Assembly (NCBI GenBank): GCA_016220085.1
Contig: JACRIN010000109.1
Coordinates: 1-64,000 of the forward strand
Direction: 5' to 3'
Length of the DNA stretch: 64,000 bases
Origin: Planctomycetota bacterium
Lineage (GTDB): Bacteria; Planctomycetota; UBA1135; GCA-002686595
Every line of letters begins with the position of its first letter. The stretch's first letter is position 1. The notes below the pieces were generated by a model, which was not told the DNA's origin, searched no databases, and saw only the letters and a list, made by a program, of their open reading frames with translations. A program made the translations under genes and the position numbers. Of the stretch, positions 17,613-25,329 are shown one piece after another.

Positions 17613-17745
17613 CGCGCCCCCGCGCCCATTCTTCGTTCACGGTCGAGCTCGACGCGCTTCGAGCCCGAGCCGCAGTCCAACTTCCCTCGTCAACCGCGCG
17701 CGCTCGTTCCGCGGAGCGCACGTCACCCCACTAGCGGAACCTTCC

Positions 17746-18681
17746 ATGCAACGCATCGAAAAGTACGCCGTCATCGCACTGGTACTCCTGCTCGTCACGA
17801 TCCTCGCCGTCTCCTTGTGGAGTCAGAAGAAGGGCAAGAGCCCGTTCTCGTTCTTCAAGAAGGGCACCGACACGAGCGAGGTCGCGCAAGGTCCCGGCGC
17901 GACCGATCCGGCCGCCGCCACGGGCTTCGAGACGACGCAGATCGGCGCGCAACCGCAAACCGGCCTCGCGCCGATCGGCGAGCAGACCCCGCAGAATCTC
18001 GACCCGCGCGTGCCGCCCGCCGGTTGGAAGCCGGGGGAACCGTGGGTCAACCGCGGACGCGTCGCCGCGCAAACGCACCCGAACGACGGGCTCGGCGAAG
18101 CCGTCCAACAACCGTCGACGCAGCCGGTGGGTTTCGACGTGCAACGACCGACGTCGGGCTTCGTCGCCGACGAGGTCGCGGTGCGCGCGACTCCGTCCGC
18201 CGAGAAGTCGTCCGTCGCTCCGGCCAAGAAGCCGGCCGCGAAGAAGAGCACCGTCGCCGCCGGTCCGACCTACGTCGTGCAGGGCGGCGACACGCTCGGC
18301 GAGATCGCGCAGCGCGAGCTCGGGAGCTTCGACAAGTGGAGCGACATCGCCGCGCTGAACGGCAATCTCGATCCGAAGAAGCTCAAGAAGGGCATGAAGA
18401 TCGTCCTGCCGGCCGGCGCGAAGTCGGCGTCGAAGCCGAAGGTCAACGGCACGGGCGCGGTCGCTCCGGGTGGCGAGTACGTCGTGCAGAAGGGCGACAC
18501 GCTCTCCGGCATCGCGCAGAAGCTGCTCGGCAAGAGCGCGCGCTGGACGGAGATCGCTTCGCTCAATCCGTCGATCGACCCGAAGCGTCTGATCGTCGGC
18601 GCGCACCTCCGCCTGCCGAAGGGCGTCGCCGTGCGTTCGAGCAACGTGGCCAAGGCCGAGAGCAAGAACCGCGTGCGATGA
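17746..18681 (+). CDS. Membrane-anchored protein with two LysM domains
   Basis: A 311-residue bitopic protein. An N-terminal helix (YAVIALVLLLVTILAVSLW, residues about 6-24) is followed by about 145 residues of Pro/Ala/Lys-rich linker and two LysM modules: roughly residues 176-223 (TYVVQGGDTLGEIAQRELG) and 244-291 (EYVVQKGDTLSGIAQKLLG). LysM binds the GlcNAc-containing glycan backbone of peptidoglycan, so this probably tethers the membrane to the wall or guides the division synthase. It has no hydrolase domain. The insertion between ftsW and murG is unusual for a dcw cluster. Its stop overlaps the next small gene by ATGA. Confidence 0.85.
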   Translation: MQRIEKYAVIALVLLLVTILAVSLWSQKKGKSPFSFFKKGTDTSEVAQGPGATDPAAATGFETTQIGAQPQTGLAPIGEQTPQNLDPRVPPAGWKPGEPWVNRGRVAAQTHPNDGLGEAVQQPSTQPVGFDVQRPTSGFVADEVAVRATPSAEKSSVAPAKKPAAKKSTVAAGPTYVVQGGDTLGEIAQRELGSFDKWSDIAALNGNLDPKKLKKGMKIVLPAGAKSASKPKVNGTGAVAPGGEYVVQKGDTLSGIAQKLLGKSARWTEIASLNPSIDPKRLIVGAHLRLPKGVAVRSSNVAKAESKNRVR

Positions 18682-18974
18682 ACCGCAAGATCCACTTGAT
18701 CCTGGTGCTCGGCTGCGTGTTGATCGCGGTGCTCGACGCGCCGCGTGCCAGCCGGCTGTTCAGCGAGGGCCTCGCGGGGCCGTACGAGGAGAGTGCGCGC
18801 GTGCGATCGGCTCCGGTCGATCCGCGCACTCAGTCGCTCGTCCCCGCGCGGAACGCAGCGGCCCCCGTCGCGCCGAAGGCGGAGCCGGCGAAGCCCGTTC
18901 CCGCCTCGGTGCTCCTGAACTCGAGCGTGCGCCCCGACCCGAACGTCGATCCGGACGAAGAAGCCGCGCGTTGA
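18678..18974 (+). CDS. Small membrane-anchored hypothetical protein in the cell-wall cluster
   Basis: A 98-residue protein. MNRKIHLILVLGCVLIAVLD is a basic start plus a hydrophobic helix, either an uncleaved anchor or a signal peptide. The rest is a low-complexity Pro/Ala/Arg-rich stretch ending NVDPDEEAAR. It is fixed between the LysM protein and murG by 4-bp overlaps on both sides (ATGA upstream, TTGA downstream). This argues that it is a real gene made in step with wall-synthesis proteins. No family is recognised; it could be a divisome accessory partner of the LysM protein. Confidence 0.65.
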   Translation: MNRKIHLILVLGCVLIAVLDAPRASRLFSEGLAGPYEESARVRSAPVDPRTQSLVPARNAAAPVAPKAEPAKPVPASVLLNSSVRPDPNVDPDEEAAR

Positions 18975-20155
18975 ACGTCGTGACGTCGGATCGCGTGCGT
19001 CCGAGCGTCGTCGCCGAAACAGCGACGACCTCGGGCGCGTTGCGCGTCGCCCTCGCGGGCGGTGGGACGGGAGGGCACATCCTCCCGGGCCGCTACCTGC
19101 TGGAGCACGCGCACGCGAACCGCCGCGTCGCCGACGTCGTCTGGTTCCAGACCGGTCGACCGGTCGAGGATCGTGCGATGGCGGGCCTCGCCGAGCACCT
19201 CGCCCCGATCGCGCTCGAACGCGTTGCTTTGCCGCTCGAGCCCGAAGGGGGCGGGGCTCCGTCGCTCGGCCGCCTCGGCGTGTTGACGCTGCCCGCCGCC
19301 CGGCGCGCGCGCGTCGCGTTGAAGCGTCATCGCGCCGAGGTGCTCGTCGGTCTCGGCGGCTTCACGACGTTGCCCGCGGCGCTCGCCGCGCGCTCGCTCG
19401 GCATTCCGATCGTGCTCGTCGAGATCAATGCCGCCGCGGGGCGCGCGACCCGTTGGCTCGCACCGTTCTCGGCGCGCGTCGCGCACGCCTGGCGCGCGAC
19501 GCTCGCCCACGGCGAGGACGCGAAGCACCATTGGATCGGGCCGCCGCTCGCGGAGCGCTTCCAGCACGGAGCGCCGAGCGAGCTCGAGACCCGCGCCGCG
19601 GCGGACTCGCTCGGCTTCGACCCCGACCGGCCGCTCGTGGTCGTGCTCGGCGGCAGCCAGGGCGCGCTCGGTCTCAATCGCTTCGTCGCCGCGCACGCGG
19701 CGTTCTTCTCGGCGAACGGCGTGCAGGTGTTGCACCAGACCGGGCCGGGACGCGCGCGAGAGGGCGCCGGCTCGGCGCTCGAAGGCTATCGCGCGATCGA
19801 GTACGTCGACGACGTGCAGCGCGTGCTCGCCGCCGCGACGTTCGTGCTCTGCCGCGGCGGTGCTTCGACGCTCGCCGAGGTCGGAGCCCTCGCGCGGCCC
19901 GCTTGCGTCGTTCCGTACCCGCACAGCCCCGATCACCATCAGGAACTCAACGCGCGCGAGCTCGGAATCGGTGTGCGCGTCGTCCACGAGCCCGGGCTCG
20001 ACGCGGCGTTCGCCCGCGAGCTCGTGCGGCTCGTCGGTCCCGCCGGGGAGCGCGAACGCTCCGCGATGAGCGCGGCGCTCGCCGTGGCGCTGCCCCGCGA
20101 CGGCGTCGCGCGCCTGTGGACCGAGATCGAGTCCCTCGCTCGCTCGTCGACTTGA
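18971..20155 (+). CDS. murG: UDP-GlcNAc:lipid I N-acetylglucosaminyltransferase MurG
   Basis: A 394-residue GT28-family enzyme that converts lipid I to lipid II on the inner face of the membrane. VALAGGGTGGHILPGRYLLE is the first glycine loop, VGLGGFTTLPAALAARSLGI lies in the N-domain, VVLGGSQGALGLNRFV is the C-domain G-loop, and LCRGGASTLAEVGALARP is the UDP-GlcNAc-binding segment. A TTG start at 18971 overlaps the upstream stop; GTG at 18980 is an alternative. Length is slightly above average because of about 20 extra N-terminal residues. Confidence 0.93.
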   Translation: MNVVTSDRVRPSVVAETATTSGALRVALAGGGTGGHILPGRYLLEHAHANRRVADVVWFQTGRPVEDRAMAGLAEHLAPIALERVALPLEPEGGGAPSLGRLGVLTLPAARRARVALKRHRAEVLVGLGGFTTLPAALAARSLGIPIVLVEINAAAGRATRWLAPFSARVAHAWRATLAHGEDAKHHWIGPPLAERFQHGAPSELETRAAADSLGFDPDRPLVVVLGGSQGALGLNRFVAAHAAFFSANGVQVLHQTGPGRAREGAGSALEGYRAIEYVDDVQRVLAAATFVLCRGGASTLAEVGALARPACVVPYPHSPDHHQELNARELGIGVRVVHEPGLDAAFARELVRLVGPAGERERSAMSAALAVALPRDGVARLWTEIESLARSST

Positions 20156-20177
20156 AGTCCGCGCGTTTGGAGTTGGA

Positions 20178-21716
20178 ATGAACCCCGTCACCGTGACTCG
20201 CTCGACCCCGCATCTCACGATTCCGAGCGTGGAGGCTCTCGAGCTGCCTCCGCTCGGAAAGCTGCAACCCTTCGCGATGGTGCCGCGCCGCGTCCACCTG
20301 TTCGGCGCGGGCGGAGCCGGCGTCTCGGGCGCCGCGCGCTTGCTCGTCGAGCACGGTCACGTCGTCAGCGGCCACGATCGCGCGCCCTCCGATCACGTCG
20401 AGCTCCTGCGCACGCTCGGCGTCGCGGTCGAGGTCGATCCGTCGAACGCGAAGCTCGCGCCCGCCGACACCGAGCTCGTCGTCCGCTCCGCCGCGATCCC
20501 GCTCGACGATCCGCGCGTGCGCGACGCCGAGGCCCGCGGGCTCACGGTGCTCAAGTACGCGGAGCTCCTGCGCCGCGTCACGCCTGAGCGACGCACGCTC
20601 GCGGTCGCGGGCACGCACGGCAAGACGACGACGTCGTGGTTCCTCTTCCACGCGCTCGCCGCGCTCGCGAACGAGTTCCGCGCGAGCCAACCGCGGCCCG
20701 GTGCGTTGGTCGGCGGCATCTGTCGCCGACTCGGTCAGAACGCGACCAGCGCCGCCGAAGGCGGCTGGTTCTCCATCGAAGCGTGCGAGTACGACCGCTC
20801 GTTCCTGCAGCTCTCGCCGTTCGGCGCGGCGATCACCAACGTCGAAGCCGATCACCTCGACTACTACGGCACGTTCGACGCGATCAAGGGCGCGTTCGCG
20901 CACTTCGCGGACCGCTTGCCGTTCGAGGGCCTGCTGGTCGTCGGACAAGAGGTGCCGCGCCTGGTCGAGGAGGCCGCACGCTGCAAGGTGTGGCGCTTCG
21001 GTCGCGACGTCACCGTCAAGCTCCGCGGGGAGCGCATGGGCCGCTTCGCGTTCGACCTCGCGGGCCCCGGTTTCGAAGTCGCGGGCGTCGAGCTCTCGAT
21101 CCCCGGCGCGTTCAACGTCGAGAACGCGGGCCTCGCGCTCGCGCTCGCCGTCGGCACCGCGGCCGCGCACGGCGGCGTCGACCTCTCCGCGGCGGCGCGC
21201 GCCGCGGCTCGCGGGCTCGCGGGCTACGCCGGCGCGAAGCGTCGCTTCGAGACGTGGTTCGAGAGCGACGGCATCACCGTCGTGCACGACTACGCGCACC
21301 ATCCGACCGAAGTGCGCGTGACGTTGGAGGCCGCGCGCCGCGCGTTGCCCGGTCGGCCGCTGCACGTGCTCTTCCAACCGCACCAGCACAGCCGCACCGC
21401 GCGGTTCTTCGACGATTTCGTCGAGGCACTGCGTTTCGCCGACCGCGTCGTCGTCGCCGACGTGTACGGCGCGCGCGCGCACATCGATGGCGAGCACAGC
21501 GCGGGAGCGAGCGAGCTCGCGCAAGCGCTGCTCGCCGCCAAGGTCAATGCGGTGTGGGGCGGCAAGCTCTCCGCGAGCGTCAAGCGCTTCGTCGAAGCGC
21601 TGCCCGCAGACTGCGCGGCCCTGGTCATGGGCGCGGGCGACGTCGAGGACATCAAGGATGAGCTCCAGAACGAGCTGGCCGTGCGCGGCACTCGCCAACG
21701 CGGATCTCGCCGATAG
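20178..21716 (+). CDS. murC: UDP-N-acetylmuramate:L-alanine ligase MurC
   Basis: A 512-residue Mur ligase adding L-Ala to UDP-MurNAc. RRVHLFGAGGAGVSGAARLL is the N-terminal UDP-binding Rossmann loop. LAVAGTHGKTTTSWFLFHAL is the ATP site, SIEACEYDRSFLQLSPFGA and TNVEADHLDYYG are the central motifs, and VVHDYAHHPTEVRVTLEAAR is the MurC/Mpl C-terminal signature. It carries about 30 extra residues before the Rossmann loop. The last 59 bp overlap the proposed murB start. Mpl is an alternative family member, but the cluster context favours MurC. Confidence 0.92.
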   Translation: MNPVTVTRSTPHLTIPSVEALELPPLGKLQPFAMVPRRVHLFGAGGAGVSGAARLLVEHGHVVSGHDRAPSDHVELLRTLGVAVEVDPSNAKLAPADTELVVRSAAIPLDDPRVRDAEARGLTVLKYAELLRRVTPERRTLAVAGTHGKTTTSWFLFHALAALANEFRASQPRPGALVGGICRRLGQNATSAAEGGWFSIEACEYDRSFLQLSPFGAAITNVEADHLDYYGTFDAIKGAFAHFADRLPFEGLLVVGQEVPRLVEEAARCKVWRFGRDVTVKLRGERMGRFAFDLAGPGFEVAGVELSIPGAFNVENAGLALALAVGTAAAHGGVDLSAAARAAARGLAGYAGAKRRFETWFESDGITVVHDYAHHPTEVRVTLEAARRALPGRPLHVLFQPHQHSRTARFFDDFVEALRFADRVVVADVYGARAHIDGEHSAGASELAQALLAAKVNAVWGGKLSASVKRFVEALPADCAALVMGAGDVEDIKDELQNELAVRGTRQRGSRR

Positions 21717-22629
21717 GACCACGATGCGCGTCGGCGGCCGCGTCGAGTGGCTGCTCGAGCCGACGACGCCCGCCGAGCTCGTCGCCGCCTTCCAAGCCTG
21801 CCGCGAGCGCGGGATCGCGCCGCGCATCCTCGGCGGCGGTGCGAACCTCTTGATCGACGACGGGCTGCTCGCCGGCGCGGTGTTGACGACTTCGCGGTTG
21901 AACAAGCTCTTCCGCGCGCCGCTCGAGACCAGCGCCGCGGAAGCGCTCGACGGCGACGAGAACGACTACTCGCGCGTCGCCCCGCCCGAGCGCGATCGCA
22001 ATCCGCGCTTCGTCGCGTGGGCGGGCTCGACGCTGCCGTCGGTCGTGCGCGCGGCGAGCGATCTCGGATGGAGCGGGCTCGAAGGGCTCGCGGGCGTGCC
22101 GGGCAATCTCGGCGGCGGCGTCGCGATGAACGCGGGCGGACGGTGGGGCGACATGTGGGACGTCGTCGAGCGCGTGCGCGTGCTCGATCCCGACGGCACC
22201 GTGCGCGACCTCGCGCGCGCCGAATGCTCGCCGCGCTACCGCGACGGCGGTCTCGGCGCGTCGATCGTCCTCGGCGCCGTGCTCGCGTTCCGCGTCGACG
22301 ATCCGCCGAAGGTGCGCGAGCGGGTCCGCGACTACCTGCTCGAGAAGCGCCGCATCCAACCGGTGACCGAGTGGTCCGCGGGCTGCATCTTCAAGAACCC
22401 GCCGGCGGAGCAGTCGAACGGGCGCTCCGCCGGACGTTTGATCGACGAGGCGGGGGGAAAAGGTCGCTCGCGCGGCGACGCGATGGTCAGCGAGCTCCAC
22501 GCGAACTTCATCGTCAATCGCGGCGGCGCGACGGCGGCCGACGTGTTCACCCTGATCGAGGACATGCGCGACCTGGTGCGGCAGAAGACCGGCGTCGAGC
22601 TCGAGACCGAGGTCAAGGTCTGGCGGTAG
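21658..22629 (+). CDS. murB: UDP-N-acetylenolpyruvoylglucosamine reductase MurB
   Basis: A 323-residue FAD/NADPH enzyme reducing the enolpyruvyl group to give UDP-MurNAc. LADRTTMRVGGRVEWLLEP is the usual N-terminus of the FAD domain, RILGGGANLLIDDG is the FAD pyrophosphate loop, GLEGLAGVPGNLGGGVAMNA holds the second signature, PRYRDG carries the conserved Arg/Tyr region, SAGCIFKNP has the catalytic Ser/Cys position seen in type I enzymes, and HANFIVNRGGATAADV carries the C-terminal domain. ATG 21658 is the only start giving a complete domain; it lies inside murC in another frame. A later ATG at 21724 would remove the first strand. Confidence 0.92.
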   Translation: MSSRTSWPCAALANADLADRTTMRVGGRVEWLLEPTTPAELVAAFQACRERGIAPRILGGGANLLIDDGLLAGAVLTTSRLNKLFRAPLETSAAEALDGDENDYSRVAPPERDRNPRFVAWAGSTLPSVVRAASDLGWSGLEGLAGVPGNLGGGVAMNAGGRWGDMWDVVERVRVLDPDGTVRDLARAECSPRYRDGGLGASIVLGAVLAFRVDDPPKVRERVRDYLLEKRRIQPVTEWSAGCIFKNPPAEQSNGRSAGRLIDEAGGKGRSRGDAMVSELHANFIVNRGGATAADVFTLIEDMRDLVRQKTGVELETEVKVWR

Positions 22630-23010
22630 GCACCTCGCGCGCCCGAAAACCGTCGCCGGCGAGGCGATTCCCTCGCGCGGGGCCGAAAGTTTTGCCGCCT
22701 GCACGATTTCGCCTCAGGGTTTCGGTGACGCCACCGATACCTCTCGCGGCCGCCATCCCTGTCGGCCAGCTTCGGCCTCCGGGCACCTGCTCCCCCCACA
22801 CCTTCCTTCCACCGATATCCCCCATCGGTACGCCCGGGTGAGACGAAGCTGGTCTCAGGGATTGGCGGCCTTATTCTTTTCGCTTCGCTCGTCCGAGCCT
22901 CGGGCCGGACGGGGCTCGAGCTCGCCAGGTCGGCGGGCCGAGTCGAACGCTCCCGAGGGCTCGTCGCACCAGGTAGGCGCGACGGGACACGCCCAGCCCT
23001 TTGACTCATC
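22630..23010. other. 381-bp gap between murB and thrS, no gene seen
   Basis: No convincing coding potential on either strand. It contains a perfect stem TGAGAC-GAAGCTG-GTCTCA near 22840-22858 and a pyrimidine-rich stretch (about 22780-22830). An in-frame TGA at 23002 closes off any extension of thrS. I do not see T-box elements or a U-tract terminator. A leader or promoter for thrS must lie here, but I cannot place it. Confidence 0.5.
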
Positions 23011-24777
23011 ATGCAACAGGAATCAGCGGCTCCCCAGGTGGGGGAACCCTTCCCGCTCTCGACCTTGCGGCACTCGGTGTCGCACTTGATGGCTTCGGCG
23101 GTCGAGAAGCTCTACCCCGGTGTGCGCTTCGGCTTCGGCCCTTCGATCGAGCACGGGTTCTACTACGACTTCGAGCTGCCCGAGCCGCTCGAGGAGAAGG
23201 ACCTCGCGAAGATCGAGAAGGAGATGCGGCGCATCGCACAGAAGAGCCCCGAGCTCGTGTGCGAGGAAGTGACGCGCGACGAAGCCAGAGCGCGCCTCGT
23301 GAAGCTCGGCCAGACGTTCAAGATCGAGGCCGTCGACCTGATCCCGGAAGGTGAGAAGATCACGTTCTGGCGCCACGGTGATTGGTTCGACCTCTGCGAA
23401 GGACCGCACGTCGACCGACTGAACCGCGGGTTCGCGTTCAAGCTCTTGTCGATCGCGGGCTCGTATTGGCGCGGTGACGAGAAGCGGCCGATGCTCCAGC
23501 GCATCTACGGCACCGCGTTCTGGAAACAGGAGGAGCTCGAGGCGCACCTGAAGTGGCTCGAGGAGATCAAGCTGCGCGACCACCGCAAGCTCGGGACCGA
23601 TCTCGATCTCTTCAGCACGCACCAGGAAGCCGGCGGCGGCTTCATCTTCTGGCACCCGCACCTCGGCGCCGTGCGCCGCGCACTCGAGGAGTTCCTCGCG
23701 GTCGAACACCAACGCCGCGGCTACGACTTCGTCTACACGCCGCACGTACTGCGCCAGCAGGTGTTCGAAGTCTCCGGCCACCTCCAGAACTACGCGGACA
23801 TGATGTACGCGCCGATGGAGATCGACGAGATGCCCTACCGCGTCAAGCCGATGAACTGCCCGGGCCACGTGATGATCTACAAGACGCGCGCGCACAGCTA
23901 CCGCGACTTGCCGCTGCGCTTCGCAGAGCTCGGCACCGTCTATCGTTACGAGCGTTCGGGCGTCCTCCACGGCATGATGCGCGTGCGCGGCTTCACCCAG
24001 GACGACGCGCACATTTTCTGCACGCCCGAGCAGCTCGAGAGCGAGCTCGCCGGCGTGATCGACCTGATCGACGTGATCTTGAAGACGTTCGGGTACACCT
24101 ACAAGGCGTACCTGGCGACGCGGCCCGAGAAGTCGATCGGCACGCCTGAGTTCTGGGAGCGCGCGACGAACGCGTTGAAGCGTGCCGCCGAGCTGCGCGG
24201 GCTGCCGCTCGAACTCGACGAAGGCGGCGGCGCGTTCTACGGACCGAAGATCGATTACAAGATCCGCGATTCGCTCGGACGCGAGTGGCAGATGTCGACC
24301 GTGCAGTGCGACTTCAACCTGCCCGAGCGCTTCGACATCGCGTACACGGACTCCGACGGACACCACAAGCGTCCGATCATGCTCCACCGCGCGATCCTGG
24401 GCTCGATGGAGCGCTTCATCGGCGGCTTGATCGAGCACTTCGGCGGGAAGTTCCCGGTGTGGTGCGCCCCGAAGCAGGTCGCGCTCATCCCGATCCGCGA
24501 GGAGCACGCCGACTACGTGCGCGAGCTCGCGAAGACGTTGCAGAACGAGCTCTTCCGCGTGACGTGCATGGACGACCCCGGCCACATGAACAACAAGATC
24601 AAGGAGGCGCAGAAGCTCCAGACTCCCTTCATGTTGATCGCGGGCGATCGCGAGGTCGCGGAACGCGCCGTCGCGGTGCGTCGCCGCGGCACGCGCGAGC
24701 AAGAGGTGATGTCGTTCGCCGACTTCCGCGCGTTGCTCGTGCGGCTGCGCGACGCACGCTCGCTCGAACTCGCCTGA
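23011..24777 (+). CDS. thrS: Threonyl-tRNA synthetase lacking the TGS domain
   Basis: A 588-residue class II synthetase. It starts directly before the N2 editing domain: LRHSVSHLMASAVEKLYPG has the H-x3-H pair, and FDLCEGPHV carries the editing cysteine and histidine. The catalytic core has MNCPGHVMIYK (zinc Cys283), motif 2 around YRYERSGVLHGMMRVRGFTQ, and motif 3 LHRAILGSMERFIGGLIEHF. The anticodon-binding domain follows from KQVALIPIREEHADY. Full-length bacterial enzymes are about 640 residues with a 60-residue N-terminal TGS domain; here that domain is absent and a TGA at 23002 rules out an upstream in-frame extension. Such TGS-less forms exist in some lineages. Confidence 0.95.
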   Translation: MQQESAAPQVGEPFPLSTLRHSVSHLMASAVEKLYPGVRFGFGPSIEHGFYYDFELPEPLEEKDLAKIEKEMRRIAQKSPELVCEEVTRDEARARLVKLGQTFKIEAVDLIPEGEKITFWRHGDWFDLCEGPHVDRLNRGFAFKLLSIAGSYWRGDEKRPMLQRIYGTAFWKQEELEAHLKWLEEIKLRDHRKLGTDLDLFSTHQEAGGGFIFWHPHLGAVRRALEEFLAVEHQRRGYDFVYTPHVLRQQVFEVSGHLQNYADMMYAPMEIDEMPYRVKPMNCPGHVMIYKTRAHSYRDLPLRFAELGTVYRYERSGVLHGMMRVRGFTQDDAHIFCTPEQLESELAGVIDLIDVILKTFGYTYKAYLATRPEKSIGTPEFWERATNALKRAAELRGLPLELDEGGGAFYGPKIDYKIRDSLGREWQMSTVQCDFNLPERFDIAYTDSDGHHKRPIMLHRAILGSMERFIGGLIEHFGGKFPVWCAPKQVALIPIREEHADYVRELAKTLQNELFRVTCMDDPGHMNNKIKEAQKLQTPFMLIAGDREVAERAVAVRRRGTREQEVMSFADFRALLVRLRDARSLELA

Positions 24778-24792
24778 GCGTCCGCGCAAGAA

Positions 24793-24808
24793 CCCAAGCC
24801 GGCTTGGG
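24793..24808. repeat. 16-bp perfect palindrome after thrS
   Basis: CCCAAGCCGGCTTGGG is a loop-less perfect palindrome 15 bp downstream of the thrS stop. It may be a protein-binding dyad or part of the transcription end region. Confidence 0.6.
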
Positions 24809-24835
24809 ACGTGCTGCGGCGCGTCCTACTGCGTC

Positions 24836-24875
24836 GAAGCTCCTCCACGACTTCACGAAGTCGTGGAGGAGCTTC
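24836..24875. terminator. Long perfect hairpin between thrS and the sulfur operon
   Basis: An 18-bp perfect stem (24836-24853 and 24858-24875; arms begin GAAGCTCCTCCACGACTT) with a four-base CACG loop. thrS and arsR converge here, so it can act as a terminator for both. There is no T-run on either side, so termination would be by structure or with Rho. Confidence 0.75.
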
Positions 24876-24985
24876 TATTCCCGGACAAGCCCGGTACCTC
24901 CTCGGGTCGACGCGAGGAGGCTCTCACGGACTCGGAGTCCGGGGCTTCGGACGTCTCGAACGCGCTCGCCGCCGGCCCTCGGCCC

Positions 24986-25321
24986 TCAGCGCGCGCGGCG
25001 TTTCATCGCGGCGAGGCTGGTTTGCGCGCGTTGGAGCGCGCGCTCGCACATCAAGTCGCAGAGTTCGCGCAAGCGCTCGTCGCCGAGCGAGTAGATCGCG
25101 TTCGTGCCGACCTTGGAGCGCACGACGAGGCCGGCTTGCGCGAGTTGGGCGAGGTGCTTGCTCGCGTTCGCCTGGCTCATGCCGGCCGCGGCGGCGAGCT
25201 CGTTGACGTTCGCCTCGCTCTCCATCAATCGGTTGAGCAGCTTGAGCCTCGCCGGTTCGCCGAGCGCTTTGAACTGCTCCGCGACCGCGTCGATCAACGC
25301 CGTGTTCATGCCTTGTGCCAT
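24986..25321 (-). CDS. ArsR-family winged-helix repressor
   Basis: A 111-residue ArsR/SmtB-type regulator. ALGEPARLKLLNRLM is the first conserved helix, and the DNA-recognition helix is in MSQANASKHLAQLAQAGLVV. There is no ELCVCD metal site. The only cysteines are Cys88 and Cys92 in the C-terminal helix (ELCDLMCERA), a C-x3-C pair. Persulfide sensors of this family (BigR/SqrR) use two distant cysteines, one near the N-terminus, so this protein would need a different thiol arrangement. As the last gene of the sulfur operon, 8 bp after the rhodanese stop, it probably represses the operon and responds to persulfides or sulfide; a dyad overlaps the operon promoter at 29946-29959. Confidence 0.88.
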   Translation of the reverse strand: MAQGMNTALIDAVAEQFKALGEPARLKLLNRLMESEANVNELAAAAGMSQANASKHLAQLAQAGLVVRSKVGTNAIYSLGDERLRELCDLMCERALQRAQTSLAAMKRRAR

Positions 25322-25329
25322 CGCGTCCC

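Noticed and set aside
17609-17734. 41-codon frame starting in ATGA overlap with ftsW
   Set aside because: The translation is Arg/Ser/Ala-rich with no hydrophobic or family-like feature. The start overlap alone is weak evidence in a GC-rich genome, so it is treated as the leader of the LysM gene.
22630-23010. T-box or other riboswitch leader for thrS
   Set aside because: No T-box consensus, specifier stem or terminator/antiterminator pair was seen. Only one short hairpin is present, and T-boxes are not expected in this lineage.
22332-23012. 226-codon minus-strand frame across murB and the thrS upstream region
   Set aside because: The translation is Arg/Pro-rich without family features and overlaps murB extensively.
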